Below, one piece after another: positions 19,030-30,744 of a stretch of 57,783 bases of DNA. The translations under genes were made by a program, and so were the position numbers. This stretch comes from a bacterium. Lineage in GTDB: Bacteria > Actinomycetota > Acidimicrobiia > Spongiisociales > JAENVV01. The DNA lies in assembly GCA_024639975.1 (NCBI GenBank), contig JAHEFX010000005.1, forward strand, positions 1 through 57,783. The letters run 5' to 3'. The notes under the pieces are model-generated. The model made no database searches. It saw nothing but the letters and a program-made list of their open reading frames with translations, and was not told the origin of the DNA. Numbering within the stretch: position 1 is the stretch's first letter; each line of letters opens with the position of its first letter.

Positions 19030-20061
19030 TCAGCCGCGACCCGACGACGCCAACACCCCTTGGAGGAGGTCGAATTCCTCGAGGCAACGTCCCGAACCGG
19101 TCGCCACGGACTGCAGCGGGTATCGGGCGGTGACCATCGGCATGCTCGTCTCGTAGGCGAGCCGCTCGTCGAGGCCTCGGAGGTGGGCGCCACCACCGGT
19201 GATGACGATGCCGCGCTCCATGAGATCGGCTGCCAGCTCCGGCGGGGTCTTGTCGAGGGTGTACTTCACGGCGTCGACGATGGCCTGGACCTGCTCTTCG
19301 ATCGCCTCGCGCACTTCGGCGGCCGTGAGGGTGATGTTCTTGGGAAGCCCGCTCACGAGGTCACGACCGCGTACCTCGGCCGACGGCTCCCGCTGGAACG
19401 GGTATGCCGAGCCGATGGCCATCTTCAGCTGCTCGGCGGTGCGCTCGCCGAGTAGGAGGTTGTACTCCTTCTTGATCCAGTCGATGATCGCTTCGTCGAG
19501 CTCGTCACCGCCGACCCGGATGGACCGGGAGACGACGATGCCGCCGAGGGAGATGACGGCGACCTCGGTGGTGCCTCCGCCGATGTCGACCACCATCGAA
19601 CCAGAGGGCTCGTGGATCGGGAGGCCGGCGCCGATCGCGGCGGCCATGGGCTCCTCGATGGTGTAGGCCCGTCGGGCTCCGGCCTGGTAGGCGGCTTCCT
19701 CGACGGCGCGCCGCTCGACGGGCGTGATCCCGGAGGGCACGCAGACGACGATCCGGGGGCGGGCCCAGCGGCGGCGATGCACCTTCTGGATGAAGTAGCG
19801 GAGCATCATCTCGGTGATCTCGAAATCGGCGATGACGCCGTCACGCAGCGGCCTGATGGCGCGGATGTGCGACGGCGTTCGGCCGATCATTCGCTTGGCC
19901 TCCATGCCAACTGCGAGCGCTCTGTTGTTCTTCGTGTTGATCGCGACGACCGAGGGCTCGTTGAGCACGATGCCCGAGCCACGGACGTAGACCAAGGTAT
20001 TTGCGGTACCGAGGTCGATCGCCATGTCCTGGCCGGCGAAACCGATGAGGGACTCTGCCAC
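19030..20061 (-). CDS. mreB: rod shape-determining protein MreB
   Basis: MAIDLGTANTLVYVRGSGIVLNEPSVVAI, MVVDIGGGTTEVAVISLGGIV. Confidence 0.97.
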   Translation of the reverse strand: MAESLIGFAGQDMAIDLGTANTLVYVRGSGIVLNEPSVVAINTKNNRALAVGMEAKRMIGRTPSHIRAIRPLRDGVIADFEITEMMLRYFIQKVHRRRWARPRIVVCVPSGITPVERRAVEEAAYQAGARRAYTIEEPMAAAIGAGLPIHEPSGSMVVDIGGGTTEVAVISLGGIVVSRSIRVGGDELDEAIIDWIKKEYNLLLGERTAEQLKMAIGSAYPFQREPSAEVRGRDLVSGLPKNITLTAAEVREAIEEQVQAIVDAVKYTLDKTPPELAADLMERGIVITGGGAHLRGLDERLAYETSMPMVTARYPLQSVATGSGRCLEEFDLLQGVLASSGRG

Positions 20062-20133
20062 TCCGGGCCTTGTCTATCGGGAGCGGACCGAAGTGTACCG
20101 GCAGGTCAGTTATGCGACAGGCCCGATCTGAGA

Positions 20134-20161
20134 ATGGGGCGGGTCCTGCGACCCGCCCCAT
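20134..20161 (-). terminator. strong hairpin between ndk and mreB
   Basis: atggggcgggtc-ctgc-gacccgccccat, 12-bp perfect stem, 4-nt loop. Confidence 0.55.
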
Positions 20162-20194
20162 CCGTACTCGAATACCGAAGTAGATCGGTCCCGG

Positions 20195-20599
20195 TCAGCC
20201 GAAGAAGATCCCCAGCTCCCGCTCGGCGCTGGCCGGCGAGTCCGATCCATGGACGATGTTCTCGTCGATGACCAGGCCAAAGTCGCCTCGGATCGTGCCC
20301 GGGGCGGCCTCGGCGGGGTTCGTGCCTCCCATGAGGGTGCGGCACACGGCGACGGCGCCCTCGCCGGACCATTCCATGGCCACGACGGGCCCGGAGGTGA
20401 TGAACTCGACAAGGTTCTCGAAGAACGGCTTGCCGACGTGCTCGCCGTAGTGGCGCTCGGCCATCTCACGGTCGATGGTCAGCATGCGCATGCGCTCGAG
20501 CTTCAGACCCTTCGCCTCGAATCGGGAGATGACCTCGCCGACGAGGCCGCGGCGAACCCCGTCGGGCTTCACCATGGTGAACGTGTTTTCGACTGCCAT
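20195..20599 (-). CDS. ndk: nucleoside diphosphate kinase
   Basis: [34 protein letters not shown] active-site His. Confidence 0.97.
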   Translation of the reverse strand: MAVENTFTMVKPDGVRRGLVGEVISRFEAKGLKLERMRMLTIDREMAERHYGEHVGKPFFENLVEFITSGPVVAMEWSGEGAVAVCRTLMGGTNPAEAAPGTIRGDFGLVIDENIVHGSDSPASAERELGIFFG

Positions 20600-20645
20600 G
20601 GCGGAGAGGCTAGATGCACCCCGTTCCTTGCACCGGCTCCGAACC

Positions 20646-22019
20646 TCAGGAGTACGGGTCGAGCTCGTCCTCGTGGTCATCGGGTTCGACGGCGAAGGGG
20701 TCTGGGTCGTCTTCGGGACGGTATGGGGCAGGAACGGTTCCCCGGGGCGAGAGCTCACCAACCAGGTAGAGGCTCCCGGCCACGAGGACGCCGCCGTCGG
20801 GACCGACCGACGCCCTGGCGGCGGCAAGGGCTTCGTGTGGGTCTGCGACCGCGGTCACCGGGACGGGTAGGACCTCCCTGGACCTCGTCGCCAACTCCTC
20901 TGGCGTCGCGGAACGGTGGGCATCCACGGAGGTCGTGAAGACCTCGTCGGCGAATCCGTCGAGACCGGCGATCATGGTGTCGAGGTCCTTGTCGGCCATG
21001 GCGGCAAAGACCACCGCCCAACGGTCGACGGCGAATTCCTCGCGGGCAGCGAGCACGGTGACGTCGATGCCGTCGACGTTGTGGGCGCCATCGACGAGGA
21101 CCAGCGGGTCGTGCCCGACGACCTCGAGCCGGCCGGGGTTGGTGACGACGGCCACGGCCTCGAGCAGGTCGTCGTGGGCAAGAGCCCGCCCGAAGAACGC
21201 CTCGGCGGTCGCCACGGCGACGGCGAGGTTGTCGATCTGGTGGCGGCCGTGCAACGGCAGGAACAGTTCGGGGTAGGTGGCGTGGATGCCCGAGACATCG
21301 ACGACCCAACCTCCCACGGCCTCTCGGGCGTCGTCGACGTGGAAGTCCCGTCCGGCGGCGAACCAAAGCAGCCCCAGCTCCTCCGCCCGGGAAGCGACGA
21401 CGGCCTCCGCCTCGGGTGCCAGAGGACCGGAGACGAGGACCGAGCCTTCCTTGGCGATGGCGACCTTCTCCCCGGCGATCGACGCGAGGTCGTCGCCCAG
21501 GTACTCGGTGTGGTCGAGCCCGATGGAGGTCACGACCGCGACATCGCCGTGGAGGACGTTGGTGGCGTCGAGTCGTCCTCCGAGACCGACCTCGACGACG
21601 GCTGCGTCGACGGCCTCGTTCGTGAAGTGGGTGAAGGCGAGCAACGCCGTCAGCTCGAAGTAGGTCGGCCCCTCCCCCGCCCGATCCTCATAGAGGTCGA
21701 CGATCGGTTGGACCTCGGACACGAGTGCGACGAACCCGTCCGGCGTGATCGGCTCGAGCCCGACCTGGAAGCGGTCCTCGAGCGTGTGCAGGTGCGGTGA
21801 CGTGAACGTGCCGGCGTTGACGCCCTGACCGATGAGGATCGCCGTGGTCAGACGGGCAACGGTCGTCTTGCCATTGGTGCCGGCGACGTGGACGACCGGG
21901 TAGCCCTCGTGGGGGTCGCCGAGGAGGCCTACCAGGCCCTTCATACGCTCGAGACCGGGTTTGACGCCCCGCCAGGCGTGGGCATCGACCCAGGCGACCG
22001 CTGCGTCGTGGTCCATCAA
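20646..22019 (-). CDS. folC: bifunctional folylpolyglutamate/dihydrofolate synthase
   Basis: [43 protein letters not shown]. Confidence 0.95.
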   Translation of the reverse strand: MMDHDAAVAWVDAHAWRGVKPGLERMKGLVGLLGDPHEGYPVVHVAGTNGKTTVARLTTAILIGQGVNAGTFTSPHLHTLEDRFQVGLEPITPDGFVALVSEVQPIVDLYEDRAGEGPTYFELTALLAFTHFTNEAVDAAVVEVGLGGRLDATNVLHGDVAVVTSIGLDHTEYLGDDLASIAGEKVAIAKEGSVLVSGPLAPEAEAVVASRAEELGLLWFAAGRDFHVDDAREAVGGWVVDVSGIHATYPELFLPLHGRHQIDNLAVAVATAEAFFGRALAHDDLLEAVAVVTNPGRLEVVGHDPLVLVDGAHNVDGIDVTVLAAREEFAVDRWAVVFAAMADKDLDTMIAGLDGFADEVFTTSVDAHRSATPEELATRSREVLPVPVTAVADPHEALAAARASVGPDGGVLVAGSLYLVGELSPRGTVPAPYRPEDDPDPFAVEPDDHEDELDPYS

Positions 22020-24610
22020 CCCAGCTCGGCGAGCTGGGCGCGGAGGACCTCCAGGCGACCGTCGAACTCGGCGAGCTTGGCACGCTCCTTCTCGACGACC
22101 TCTGCCGGGGCCCGGTCGACGAAGGACTCGTTGGCGAGCTTCTTCGACGACTTGACATGGTCGCCTTCGGTGGCGGCGATCGCCTTCTCGAGGCGCTCGC
22201 GCTCGGCGTCGACATCGATCAGGCCGGCGAGGGCGACGAAGGCATCCCGGCCCGAGACCACGAGGCGGGTGTGCCCGGCGCCCGGGTCACCGTCGACCGT
22301 CGTGACGGCCGTCGATGCGAGGGCTTCGATCTGTGCCCCCCACCAGTCGGGGATCCCGCCGACGATCAGCACGGTCATGTCCGAGCGCGGGGCGAGCCCA
22401 TGCTGGGCCTTGAAGGAGCGGACGGCACCGACGAGCTCGTGCAGGTCTGCGACGCCCTCGGGTGCCTCGACCGGTGGCGGCGTCGGCCAGTTGGCGACGG
22501 CGACCCGTCCGTCACCCACGAGCTGCTCCCACAGCTCCTCGGTCAGGTGTGGCATCGCGGGGTGGAGGAGCTTGAGCAGGTCACGGAACACCACACCGAG
22601 CGTCTGGCGGGTCACGTCGGCCCGGTCGCCCCGCAGGCCCACCTTGGCCATCTCGAGGTACCAGTCGAAGACCTCCGACCAGATGAACGAGTAGAGCTGG
22701 CCGTAGGCATCGGAGAAGCGGTAGTCCTCGGCCAATCGGTCGAACTCGAGCGTCACTTCATGGAGGCGGGAGAGAACCCATGACGCTGCCGGGCCGGGGG
22801 TCTCGGGGTAGGCATCGTCGGCGGGGACGGAGCCTGCTTCCACGTGGGTGAGGACGAAGCGAGCGGCGTTCCAGACCTTGTTGCCGAAGCGCTTGGTGCC
22901 CGCGACCCACTCCATGTCGAGCGGGACGTCATGGCCCGGGGCTGCTGCCTGCAACAGGGCGAGCCTGAGCGGGTCGGCACCGTACTCGGCGATCACGTCG
23001 AGCGGATCGATTGCGTTGCCGTCGGACTTGGACATCTTCCGGCCGTCTGCCGCCCGGACCAGACCATGGATGACGATGTCGGGGTAGGGCACCTCGCCCA
23101 TGAAGTGGACGCCCATCTGCATCATGCGCGCGACCCAGAAGAAGATGATGTCGAAGCCGGTGACCAACGCCTGGTTGGGATAGAACTTCGCCAGGTCGGG
23201 AGTCTCGTCGGGCCAGCCGAACACGGAGAAGGGCCAGAGGGCCGACGAGAACCACGTGTCCAGGACGTCATCGTCCTGGCGCACCGCTCCTCCGCAGTCG
23301 GGACATCCGGTCAGGTCGTCACGACTGACGAACACCCGGGGTCCGTCGGCATCGCCACAGGTCTCGCAGTACCAGGCGGGGATGCGGTGACCCCACCAGA
23401 TCTGGCGGGAGATCGTCCAGTCGCGGAGGTTCTCCATCCAATGGAAGTAGGTGTTCTTCCAGCGGTCGGGCACGAACCGGGATTCGCCGTTGCGGACGGC
23501 ATCGATGGCCGGCGTCGTGATCGGGGTGACCTTCACGAACCACTGGTCGGACAGGTAGGGCTCGATGACCGTCTTGCAGCGGTAGCAATGGCCGACCGAG
23601 TGGTCGTAGTCCTCGACACCCCGGAGGAAGCCCTCGGCTTCGAGGGCCTCCTTCACCGCCTTGCGGGCTTCGAACCGGTCGAGGCCCTCGAACCGCCCGC
23701 CGTTGGCGTTGATCCGGGCGTCGGTGTCCATGACGATGATCTGCTCGAGGTCGTGGCGCCCACCGATCTCGAAGTCGTTCGGGTCGTGGGCCGGGGTCAC
23801 CTTGACGGCACCGGTCCCGAACTCGGGATCGACGTGCTCATCGGCGATGACCGGGATCTCGCGTCCGACCAACGGGAGGGTCAGGGTCCTGCCGACCAGG
23901 TCCCGATAGCGCTCGTCGTCGGGGTGGACGGCAACGGCCGTGTCGCCGAGCATCGTCTCGGCACGGGTGGTGGCGACGACGACCTCCATCGAGCCGTCCG
24001 TTGCCGGGTAGGCGAGGTGGGCGAGCTCGCCCTGTCGGTCCTCGTACTCGACCTCGATCTCGGCGAGGGCGGTGTGGCAACGGGGGCACCAGTTGATGAT
24101 CCGGTAGCCCCGGTAGATGAGGTCGTCCTCGTAGAGGCTGACGAAGACCTCGCGGACGGCCCGGCTGAGCCCGTCGTCCATGGTGAACCGCTCACGGGTC
24201 CAATCGACCGAATCTCCCAGTCGTCGCATCTGGTCGGTGATCGTCGATCCGTAGAGCTGCTTCCACTCCCAGACCTGCTCGATGAACGCCTCCCGCCCGA
24301 GGTCGTGGCGAGAGATGCCTTCCTCGGCGAGCTGGCGCTCGACGACGTTCTGCGTGGCGATGCCGGCGTGGTCGGTGCCCGGGACCCAGAGGGCGGCGTA
24401 GCCCTGCATGCGCTTGCGACGGATGATCGCGTCGTAGAGCGTGTGGTTGAGGGCGTGGCCCATGTGGAGCCGCCCGGTGACGTTGGGTGGCGGGATGACC
24501 ATGCAGAAGGGGTCACCGTCGGGGTTGACCTCGGGTCGGAACACGCCTTCGGATTCCCAGATCGGGTACCAGCGCTCTTCGAAGGCCGCGGGATCGTAGG
24601 TCGGTTCCAT
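22016..24610 (-). CDS. valS: valine--tRNA ligase
   Basis: [34 protein letters not shown]. Confidence 0.97.
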   Translation of the reverse strand: MEPTYDPAAFEERWYPIWESEGVFRPEVNPDGDPFCMVIPPPNVTGRLHMGHALNHTLYDAIIRRKRMQGYAALWVPGTDHAGIATQNVVERQLAEEGISRHDLGREAFIEQVWEWKQLYGSTITDQMRRLGDSVDWTRERFTMDDGLSRAVREVFVSLYEDDLIYRGYRIINWCPRCHTALAEIEVEYEDRQGELAHLAYPATDGSMEVVVATTRAETMLGDTAVAVHPDDERYRDLVGRTLTLPLVGREIPVIADEHVDPEFGTGAVKVTPAHDPNDFEIGGRHDLEQIIVMDTDARINANGGRFEGLDRFEARKAVKEALEAEGFLRGVEDYDHSVGHCYRCKTVIEPYLSDQWFVKVTPITTPAIDAVRNGESRFVPDRWKNTYFHWMENLRDWTISRQIWWGHRIPAWYCETCGDADGPRVFVSRDDLTGCPDCGGAVRQDDDVLDTWFSSALWPFSVFGWPDETPDLAKFYPNQALVTGFDIIFFWVARMMQMGVHFMGEVPYPDIVIHGLVRAADGRKMSKSDGNAIDPLDVIAEYGADPLRLALLQAAAPGHDVPLDMEWVAGTKRFGNKVWNAARFVLTHVEAGSVPADDAYPETPGPAASWVLSRLHEVTLEFDRLAEDYRFSDAYGQLYSFIWSEVFDWYLEMAKVGLRGDRADVTRQTLGVVFRDLLKLLHPAMPHLTEELWEQLVGDGRVAVANWPTPPPVEAPEGVADLHELVGAVRSFKAQHGLAPRSDMTVLIVGGIPDWWGAQIEALASTAVTTVDGDPGAGHTRLVVSGRDAFVALAGLIDVDAERERLEKAIAATEGDHVKSSKKLANESFVDRAPAEVVEKERAKLAEFDGRLEVLRAQLAELG

Positions 24611-24686
24611 GGGGGCGGGATGGTAGGCAAGGGACAGGGTTGGGTCGGCCCCGTCGGCGACTTGGGCTGGCAGACTGGCAGGACCA

Positions 24687-25163
24687 ATGTCGATCCTCTT
24701 GATCCTCCTGCTCGCCGGCTTCGTGTTCGGGGCCTTCGCGATCCCCTTCGCCGCCGCCATCGGGGTCCCGGGCTGGATCGTCATCATGACGATCGCCGTC
24801 GGTCAGGTCGCGAGGACCATGTCCATGCAGATCCTCGGTGTTGCGGCTTCGACCCGGATCGCTGATCGCGCCGCCCGACGGGGGAAGCCCTATCCGCCGC
24901 CTTCGGTGGAGAAGGCGCTGGAGATCGCCGAGTCGAGGGGGATCCCCACCGCCGGGTTCCTCGCTCCCTGGATCACCGGAACCATGGCGGGCGTGGTGGT
25001 GGCCCTGGCGCCCGAGGAGGAGCGGAGGGCCTACTTCCCCTGGGTGACCCTGGGGATCGCGACAAAGGTGACGATCTACACGACGTTCTGGGTGGTCGCC
25101 ATCTCATTGGGCGCCGAGTTGGCCCAGGAGTACATCGACTGGCGGCCGAGCGACGGCTTCTTC

Positions 25164-25172
<9 letters not shown>
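24687..25172 (+). CDS. hypothetical membrane protein
   Basis: 161 aa, about 3 hydrophobic segments; fills the gap between divergent valS and convergent clpX. Confidence 0.7.
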
Positions 25173-26411
<1,239 letters not shown>

Positions 26412-26420
26412 ACCTTGCTC

Positions 26421-27038
26421 CTACGCGCTCTGTACGGCGGTCAGTTCACGCCGTGTGATGACCGAGTCGATCACACCGTATTCCTCTGCCTCGTCGGCAA
26501 GCATCCAATAATCCCGCTCGGTGTCCTGGGCGACCTTCTCGTAGTCCTTGCCGGTGTGCTCGGCGAGGATCCGATTGAGCTGCTCGCGCATCTGGATGAT
26601 GAGCTTTGCCTGGATCTCGATGTCGGTGGCCTGGCCCTGGGCGCCACCGTGGGGCTGGTGCATCATGACCCGGGCGTGCGGGAGGGCGAAGCGCTTGCCT
26701 TTGGCACCGCCGGCGAGGATGACGGCCGCGGCCGATGCGGCCATGCCCATGCAGACGGTGGCCACGTCGGGACCGATGTACTGCATGGTGTCGTAGATCG
26801 CGAACAGGGAGGTGATCGACCCGCCGGGCGAGTTGATGTAGAGGTAGATGTCCTTGTCGGGGTCCTCCGACTCGAGGTGCAACAGCTGGGCCATGATCAG
26901 GTTGGCCACGGCGTCGTCGATCGGCGTGCCGAGAAAGATGATCCGATCCTTCAGCAGGCGCGAGTAGATGTCGTAGGCCCGCTCACCGCGGGACGTCGAC
27001 TCGACGACGGTTGGTACGAGGTAGTTCTGGGCGTCCAT
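26421..27038 (-). CDS. clpP: ATP-dependent Clp protease proteolytic subunit
   Basis: [44 protein letters not shown]. Confidence 0.97.
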   Translation of the reverse strand: MDAQNYLVPTVVESTSRGERAYDIYSRLLKDRIIFLGTPIDDAVANLIMAQLLHLESEDPDKDIYLYINSPGGSITSLFAIYDTMQYIGPDVATVCMGMAASAAAVILAGGAKGKRFALPHARVMMHQPHGGAQGQATDIEIQAKLIIQMREQLNRILAEHTGKDYEKVAQDTERDYWMLADEAEEYGVIDSVITRRELTAVQSA

Positions 27039-27092
27039 CGTTCCTCCAGGGGGTCTCAGTCTTCTCACCGAGGGGGTCGGAGTCAACGACCC

Positions 27093-28490
27093 TCAGTCTT
27101 CGTCGTCGTCGGCCCCGGATTCCTCCGGGTCGTCGGCTTCCGGTAGCTCGTCGTCTTCGTCGTCCTCGGGGTCCGCGAGATCTGCGGCAAGGGCGGTGTA
27201 GTCGATGTGCTGCCCGTCTCCGTCCACGGGCACTGCCGACTTCAGCAGCGTTTCCATGGCCTTCTGACGGAGCATATCAGTGACGACACGCTCCTCTTGA
27301 GGGGTGCCGGCCACGTCGACACCCTGCTCGGTGGCGAGGTTGCGGAAGGCCTCGACGGTGGCAGCGAGCTCGTCTTCCTCGAGCTCCAGGCCGGCGTCGT
27401 CGACGACCGAATCGAGCACGAGGTCGATGCCGATCGATCGGCTGGCCTGCTCCTGGAGATCGTTGACGAGGGCTTCCTCGGTCTGGCCGGTGACCTGCAG
27501 GTAGTCGGCGATCGAGATGTCTTGCTCGGACAGCCGGTGCGAGAAGTCGTGGAGGAGGCGGTCCATCTCGGTCCGGACGATGGCCTCGGGGATCTCGAGT
27601 TCGATCTCGTCGACGAGGAGGTCGATGAGCTTGCGGCGGTAGTCGTCGTAGGAGACGTCGAGCTTGCGCTGGCCGAGTCGGCGACGAAGGGTCTCGGAGA
27701 ACTCGTCCATGGTGTCGAACTCGGAGACCTCGGAGGCCCATTCGTCGTCCATCTCGGGGAGCTTCTTCTCCTTGACCTCGGTGACGGTCACCTTGTAGGT
27801 GACGGATTCGCCGGCGTTCTCGCCGAAGCCATCGGGTAGGACACCGTCGAACTCGACGGTGTCGCCCGGCGAGGCGCCGGTGACGGCGTCGTCGAGTCCT
27901 TCGAAGAGCATGCCGGTGCCGATCTCGTAGAAGAGGCCGTCGGCGGAGAGGGCGTCGAAGTCCTCGCCGTCCTTGGTCCCGGCGAGGTCGATGATGACGG
28001 TGTCGCCGGCACCGGCAGGACGATCGACGTTCTCGACCTCGGCGAACTGCTCGGCCATGGCCTTCATCTGCTCGTCGATCTCATCGTCGGTGACGGCGGG
28101 TGTCTCCACCTCGACCTCGCGCCCGACGTAGTCGGGGGCAGAGGTCAGCTCGGGCCAGAGGGCGACGCGAAGGTCGACCTCCACGCCGGTATCGGTGTCA
28201 CGGAGGGCCTCCACGGCCGGGCTGGCGGCCGGGGTCAGGTCCTCGTCGGCGAGGATGCCGGTGACCAGCTCGGGAAGAAGGGCGTCGAGGGCCTCGGAGC
28301 GGATGCGGTCCGCCCCGACCTGCTGCTCGACGATCGGGCGGGGGGCCCGTCCCGGACGGAACCCGGGGATACGGAGCTCTCGCGAGATGCGACGGGCGGC
28401 GGCATTCTCGGCGTTGTTGAGATCGCCTGCTGGGACGGTGAACGTGACGAGGCGCTCGAACGCGCCGGCCTCCGAGACCGTGGCACTCAT
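27093..28490 (-). CDS. tig: trigger factor
   Basis: ELRIPGFRPGRAPRPIVEQQVG; FKBP-type region; acidic C-terminal tail. Confidence 0.95.
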   Translation of the reverse strand: MSATVSEAGAFERLVTFTVPAGDLNNAENAAARRISRELRIPGFRPGRAPRPIVEQQVGADRIRSEALDALLPELVTGILADEDLTPAASPAVEALRDTDTGVEVDLRVALWPELTSAPDYVGREVEVETPAVTDDEIDEQMKAMAEQFAEVENVDRPAGAGDTVIIDLAGTKDGEDFDALSADGLFYEIGTGMLFEGLDDAVTGASPGDTVEFDGVLPDGFGENAGESVTYKVTVTEVKEKKLPEMDDEWASEVSEFDTMDEFSETLRRRLGQRKLDVSYDDYRRKLIDLLVDEIELEIPEAIVRTEMDRLLHDFSHRLSEQDISIADYLQVTGQTEEALVNDLQEQASRSIGIDLVLDSVVDDAGLELEEDELAATVEAFRNLATEQGVDVAGTPQEERVVTDMLRQKAMETLLKSAVPVDGDGQHIDYTALAADLADPEDDEDDELPEADDPEESGADDDED

Positions 28491-28522
28491 GGGAAGGGAC
28501 TCCTGTGACGTGGGTAGGACGA

Positions 28523-28544
28523 GATCGCGTGGAACCACGCGATC
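28523..28544. promoter_or_regulatory. perfect palindrome between tRNA-His and tig (terminator, attenuator or operator)
   Basis: gatcgcgtgg-aa-ccacgcgatc, 10-bp arms, 2-nt spacer. Confidence 0.5.
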
Positions 28545-28551
28545 GTTCGGG

Positions 28552-28626
28552 GTGACCGACGGGATTCGAACCCGCGACCTCCTGGATCACAACCAGGCGC
28601 TCTAACCGAGCTGAGCTACGGCCACC
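28552..28626 (-). tRNA. tRNA-His (GTG)
   Basis: Reverse complement GGTGGCCGTAGCTCAGCTCGGTTAGAGCGCCTGGTTGTGATCCAGGAGGTCGCGGGTTCGAATCCCGTCGGTCACCC; anticodon loop TTGTGAT. Confidence 0.95.
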
Positions 28627-28690
28627 ATGTCGACGGCGGAGCCGTCGGAGCATGCATGGTAATGCCGGATGAGCGTTGGGCGGATTCCCG

Positions 28691-28764
28691 TACCCCCGGC
28701 AGGACTTGAACCTGCAACAACTGGATTAGAAGTCCAGTGCTCTATCCAATTGAGCTACGGGGGC
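28691..28764 (-). tRNA. tRNA-Arg (TCT)
   Basis: Reverse complement GCCCCCGTAGCTCAATTGGATAGAGCACTGGACTTCTAATCCAGTTGTTGCAGGTTCAAGTCCTGCCGGGGGTA. Confidence 0.95.
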
Positions 28765-28765
28765 A

Positions 28766-28839
28766 TGGAGCGGGTGACGGGGATCGAACCCGCATCACCG
28801 GCTTGGAAGGCCGGGGCTCTGCCATTGAGCTACACCCGC
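28766..28839 (-). tRNA. tRNA-Gly (TCC), CCA encoded
   Basis: Reverse complement GCGGGTGTAGCTCAATGGCAGAGCCCCGGCCTTCCAAGCCGGTGATGCGGGTTCGATCCCCGTCACCCGCTCCA. Confidence 0.95.
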
Positions 28840-28877
28840 AAGGATCGCCGGCATTGTATGGATTGCTGGGATCTCCG

Positions 28878-28951
28878 TCGGGCCGGCCAGATTTGAACTG
28901 GCGACTTCTTGCTCCCAAAGCAAGCGCGCTACCAAGCTGCGCCACGGCCCG
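28878..28951 (-). tRNA. tRNA-Pro (TGG)
   Basis: Reverse complement CGGGCCGTGGCGCAGCTTGGTAGCGCGCTTGCTTTGGGAGCAAGAAGTCGCCAGTTCAAATCTGGCCGGCCCGA. Confidence 0.95.
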
Positions 28952-29017
28952 TTCAGGAGATCGTACAAGGACCATCGGCCAAGGCTTCGCGTCATACCCG
29001 TCGGATACGTTCGATCC

Positions 29018-29629
29018 ATGACGAGGGAAGAAGCAAGGATCCTCCGAGCCGAGGGCCACACCCTGGCCGCCATCGCCGAGATGGCCGGCGTCCACGCCAC
29101 GACGATGGGCCGTTGGTGTGCGGGCATATCGGCACCCCCTGGTCTGGGGTCAAGAGACACACAGCGGCACCACCGCGAGGCGGCAGAAGCCGAGTTCGAG
29201 CGAGCTCGGTGGGAGGCGCTGGAGTTGCTGGAAGACCCGCTCTGGGTTGCGGGGACGACGATGTACTGGGGAGAAGGAGCGAAGTCCCAGCACCTGGGTC
29301 TGGCCAACTCGGATCCTGCAGCGATTCGCCTCTTCGAGGAGTGGGTCCTCGTCCACCACGATCCCGACGCCGAATTCACGATCAGACTGCACCTGCACGA
29401 TGGCGACGACGAACCAGCCGCGATCGCGTGGTGGCAGCAGCAGATCGCTTCGACCGCTCCGGCTGGGAAGACATACTGGAAACCGTCGGGTACCGGCCAC
29501 CGAGGCAGGATCCTCGCCCATGGCATTTGCACACTGCGAGTTCGCCGGTCAACCCTGATGCTTGCGCGGACACTCGGATGGATAGGCGGTCTCTCGATCG
29601 CACTGCCGCTACATCGACCCGCTGCCTAA
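29018..29629 (+). CDS. HTH domain protein with LAGLIDADG/homing-endonuclease-like core
   Basis: 203 aa: HTH EEARILRAEGHTLAAIAEMAGVHATTMGRWCAG, then VAGTTMYWGEGAKSQHLGLANSDPAAIRLFEEWV ... IRLHLHDGDDEPAAIAWWQQQI ... KPSGTGHRGRILAHGICTLRV. Confidence 0.7.
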   Translation: MTREEARILRAEGHTLAAIAEMAGVHATTMGRWCAGISAPPGLGSRDTQRHHREAAEAEFERARWEALELLEDPLWVAGTTMYWGEGAKSQHLGLANSDPAAIRLFEEWVLVHHDPDAEFTIRLHLHDGDDEPAAIAWWQQQIASTAPAGKTYWKPSGTGHRGRILAHGICTLRVRRSTLMLARTLGWIGGLSIALPLHRPAA

Positions 29630-29639
29630 TATCGCCGGC

Positions 29640-29712
29640 GGGTCGCTAGCTCAATTGGCAGAGCAACCGGCTCTTAACCGGTAGGTTCAGGGTTCGATTC
29701 CCTGGCGACCCA
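29640..29712 (+). tRNA. tRNA-Lys (CTT)
   Basis: GGGTCGCTAGCTCAATTGGCAGAGCAACCGGCTCTTAACCGGTAGGTTCAGGGTTCGATTCCCTGGCGACCCA. Confidence 0.95.
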
Positions 29713-29720
29713 CTTCCCCT

Positions 29721-29745
29721 CGACCCCGGCCCCGTGCCGGGGTCG
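29721..29745 (+). terminator. hairpin downstream of tRNA-Lys
   Basis: cgaccccggc-cccgt-gccggggtcg, 10-bp perfect stem. Confidence 0.5.
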
Positions 29746-29782
29746 TGCGCGTTCAAGATCACCCCACCGGTGAGCCGATACC

Positions 29783-30169
29783 TTGGACATGCACCAAGTA
29801 GTGGCCCACCTCACCGACGGCACGCTTCTCAAGGGGACGACCGGGAACATCCGGCCCAACGTCCCTGATTTCCACCTGCGCCAACCCGACGGAACCACGA
29901 CGACCATCCAGGTCGGCGACCTGAAGGCCCTCTTCTTCGTCCACGACCTCGACGGTGACGCCGAGGCGAGGGGTCGTGCAGATGCCGATCGCAACGGCCT
30001 CGGGCGCAAGATCACCGTCACCTTCGCCGACGGTGAGGTCATGCACGGCTACACCAGTGGCTACGCCCCCGGACGGCCCGCGTTCTGGGTCACCCCAGCC
30101 GACCCCGAGTCCAACAACGACCGGGTCTACGTCGTCAGCGCCGCCACCGAATCGGTTGCGTTCGTCTAG
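29783..30169 (+). CDS. conserved hypothetical protein (small, beta-rich)
   Basis: 128 aa MDMHQVVAHLTDGTLLKGTTGNIRPNVPDFHLRQPDGTTTTIQVGDLKALFFVHDLDGD; convergent 4-bp overlap with rdgB. Confidence 0.7.
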   Translation: MDMHQVVAHLTDGTLLKGTTGNIRPNVPDFHLRQPDGTTTTIQVGDLKALFFVHDLDGDAEARGRADADRNGLGRKITVTFADGEVMHGYTSGYAPGRPAFWVTPADPESNNDRVYVVSAATESVAFV

Positions 30170-30744
30170 CCGTCCAGCGCCTCGGCCAGCGCCCGCAGGG
30201 CCCGCCCTCGGTGGCTGATCGCATGCTTCTCGGACGACGGCATCTCCGCCAGTGTCCGGCCGTCCACCTCGAAGACGGGGTCGTACCCGAAACCCCCACT
30301 CCCCCGGCGCTCGGTCGAGATCACGCCCTCGAGGACGCCTTCGACCACCACCTCCCCACCATCGGGGGTGACCAGTGCCACGGCCGTCCGAAATGCCGCT
30401 GCCCGATCGCCGACTCCGTCCAATGCCTCCAGGAGCGCGTCGACATTCTCCTCGTACGTCGCGTCGGGACCGGCGTACCTGGCGGTCATCACACCCGGCG
30501 CGCCGTCGAGCGCTGCGACCTCCAAGCCGGTGTCGTCGGCCACCGCCGCCAACCCTGTCGCACGGGCAGCCGCCCGCGCCTTGAGCAACGCGTTCCCCTC
30601 CAGCGTGGTCTCGGTCTCGTCGACATCCGGCCACTCTGGGCCTTCGACCACCTCGCCGGCCGACGGCACGCCGGCCAGCACCTCGACCAGTTCCGCCCGC
30701 TTGTCCGGGTTCTTCGTCGCCAGGACGATCCGATCCAGGTTCAA
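30166..30744 (-). CDS. rdgB: RdgB/HAM1-type non-canonical purine NTP pyrophosphatase
   Basis: RIVLATKNPDKRAELVEVL, VADDTGLEVAALDGAPGVMTARYAG, GSGGFGYDPVF; probable TTG start at 30744 overlapping the rph stop. Confidence 0.93.
   Translation of the reverse strand: MNLDRIVLATKNPDKRAELVEVLAGVPSAGEVVEGPEWPDVDETETTLEGNALLKARAAARATGLAAVADDTGLEVAALDGAPGVMTARYAGPDATYEENVDALLEALDGVGDRAAAFRTAVALVTPDGGEVVVEGVLEGVISTERRGSGGFGYDPVFEVDGRTLAEMPSSEKHAISHRGRALRALAEALDG

Noticed and set aside
22844-24865. 673-aa + strand ORF
   Set aside because: Antisense to valS.
28552-29712. Genomic island or prophage attachment site at the tRNA cluster
   Set aside because: No integrase and no duplicated tRNA 3' segment noticed; flanks are housekeeping genes. 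The HTH/LAGLIDADG-like ORF alone does not support an island.
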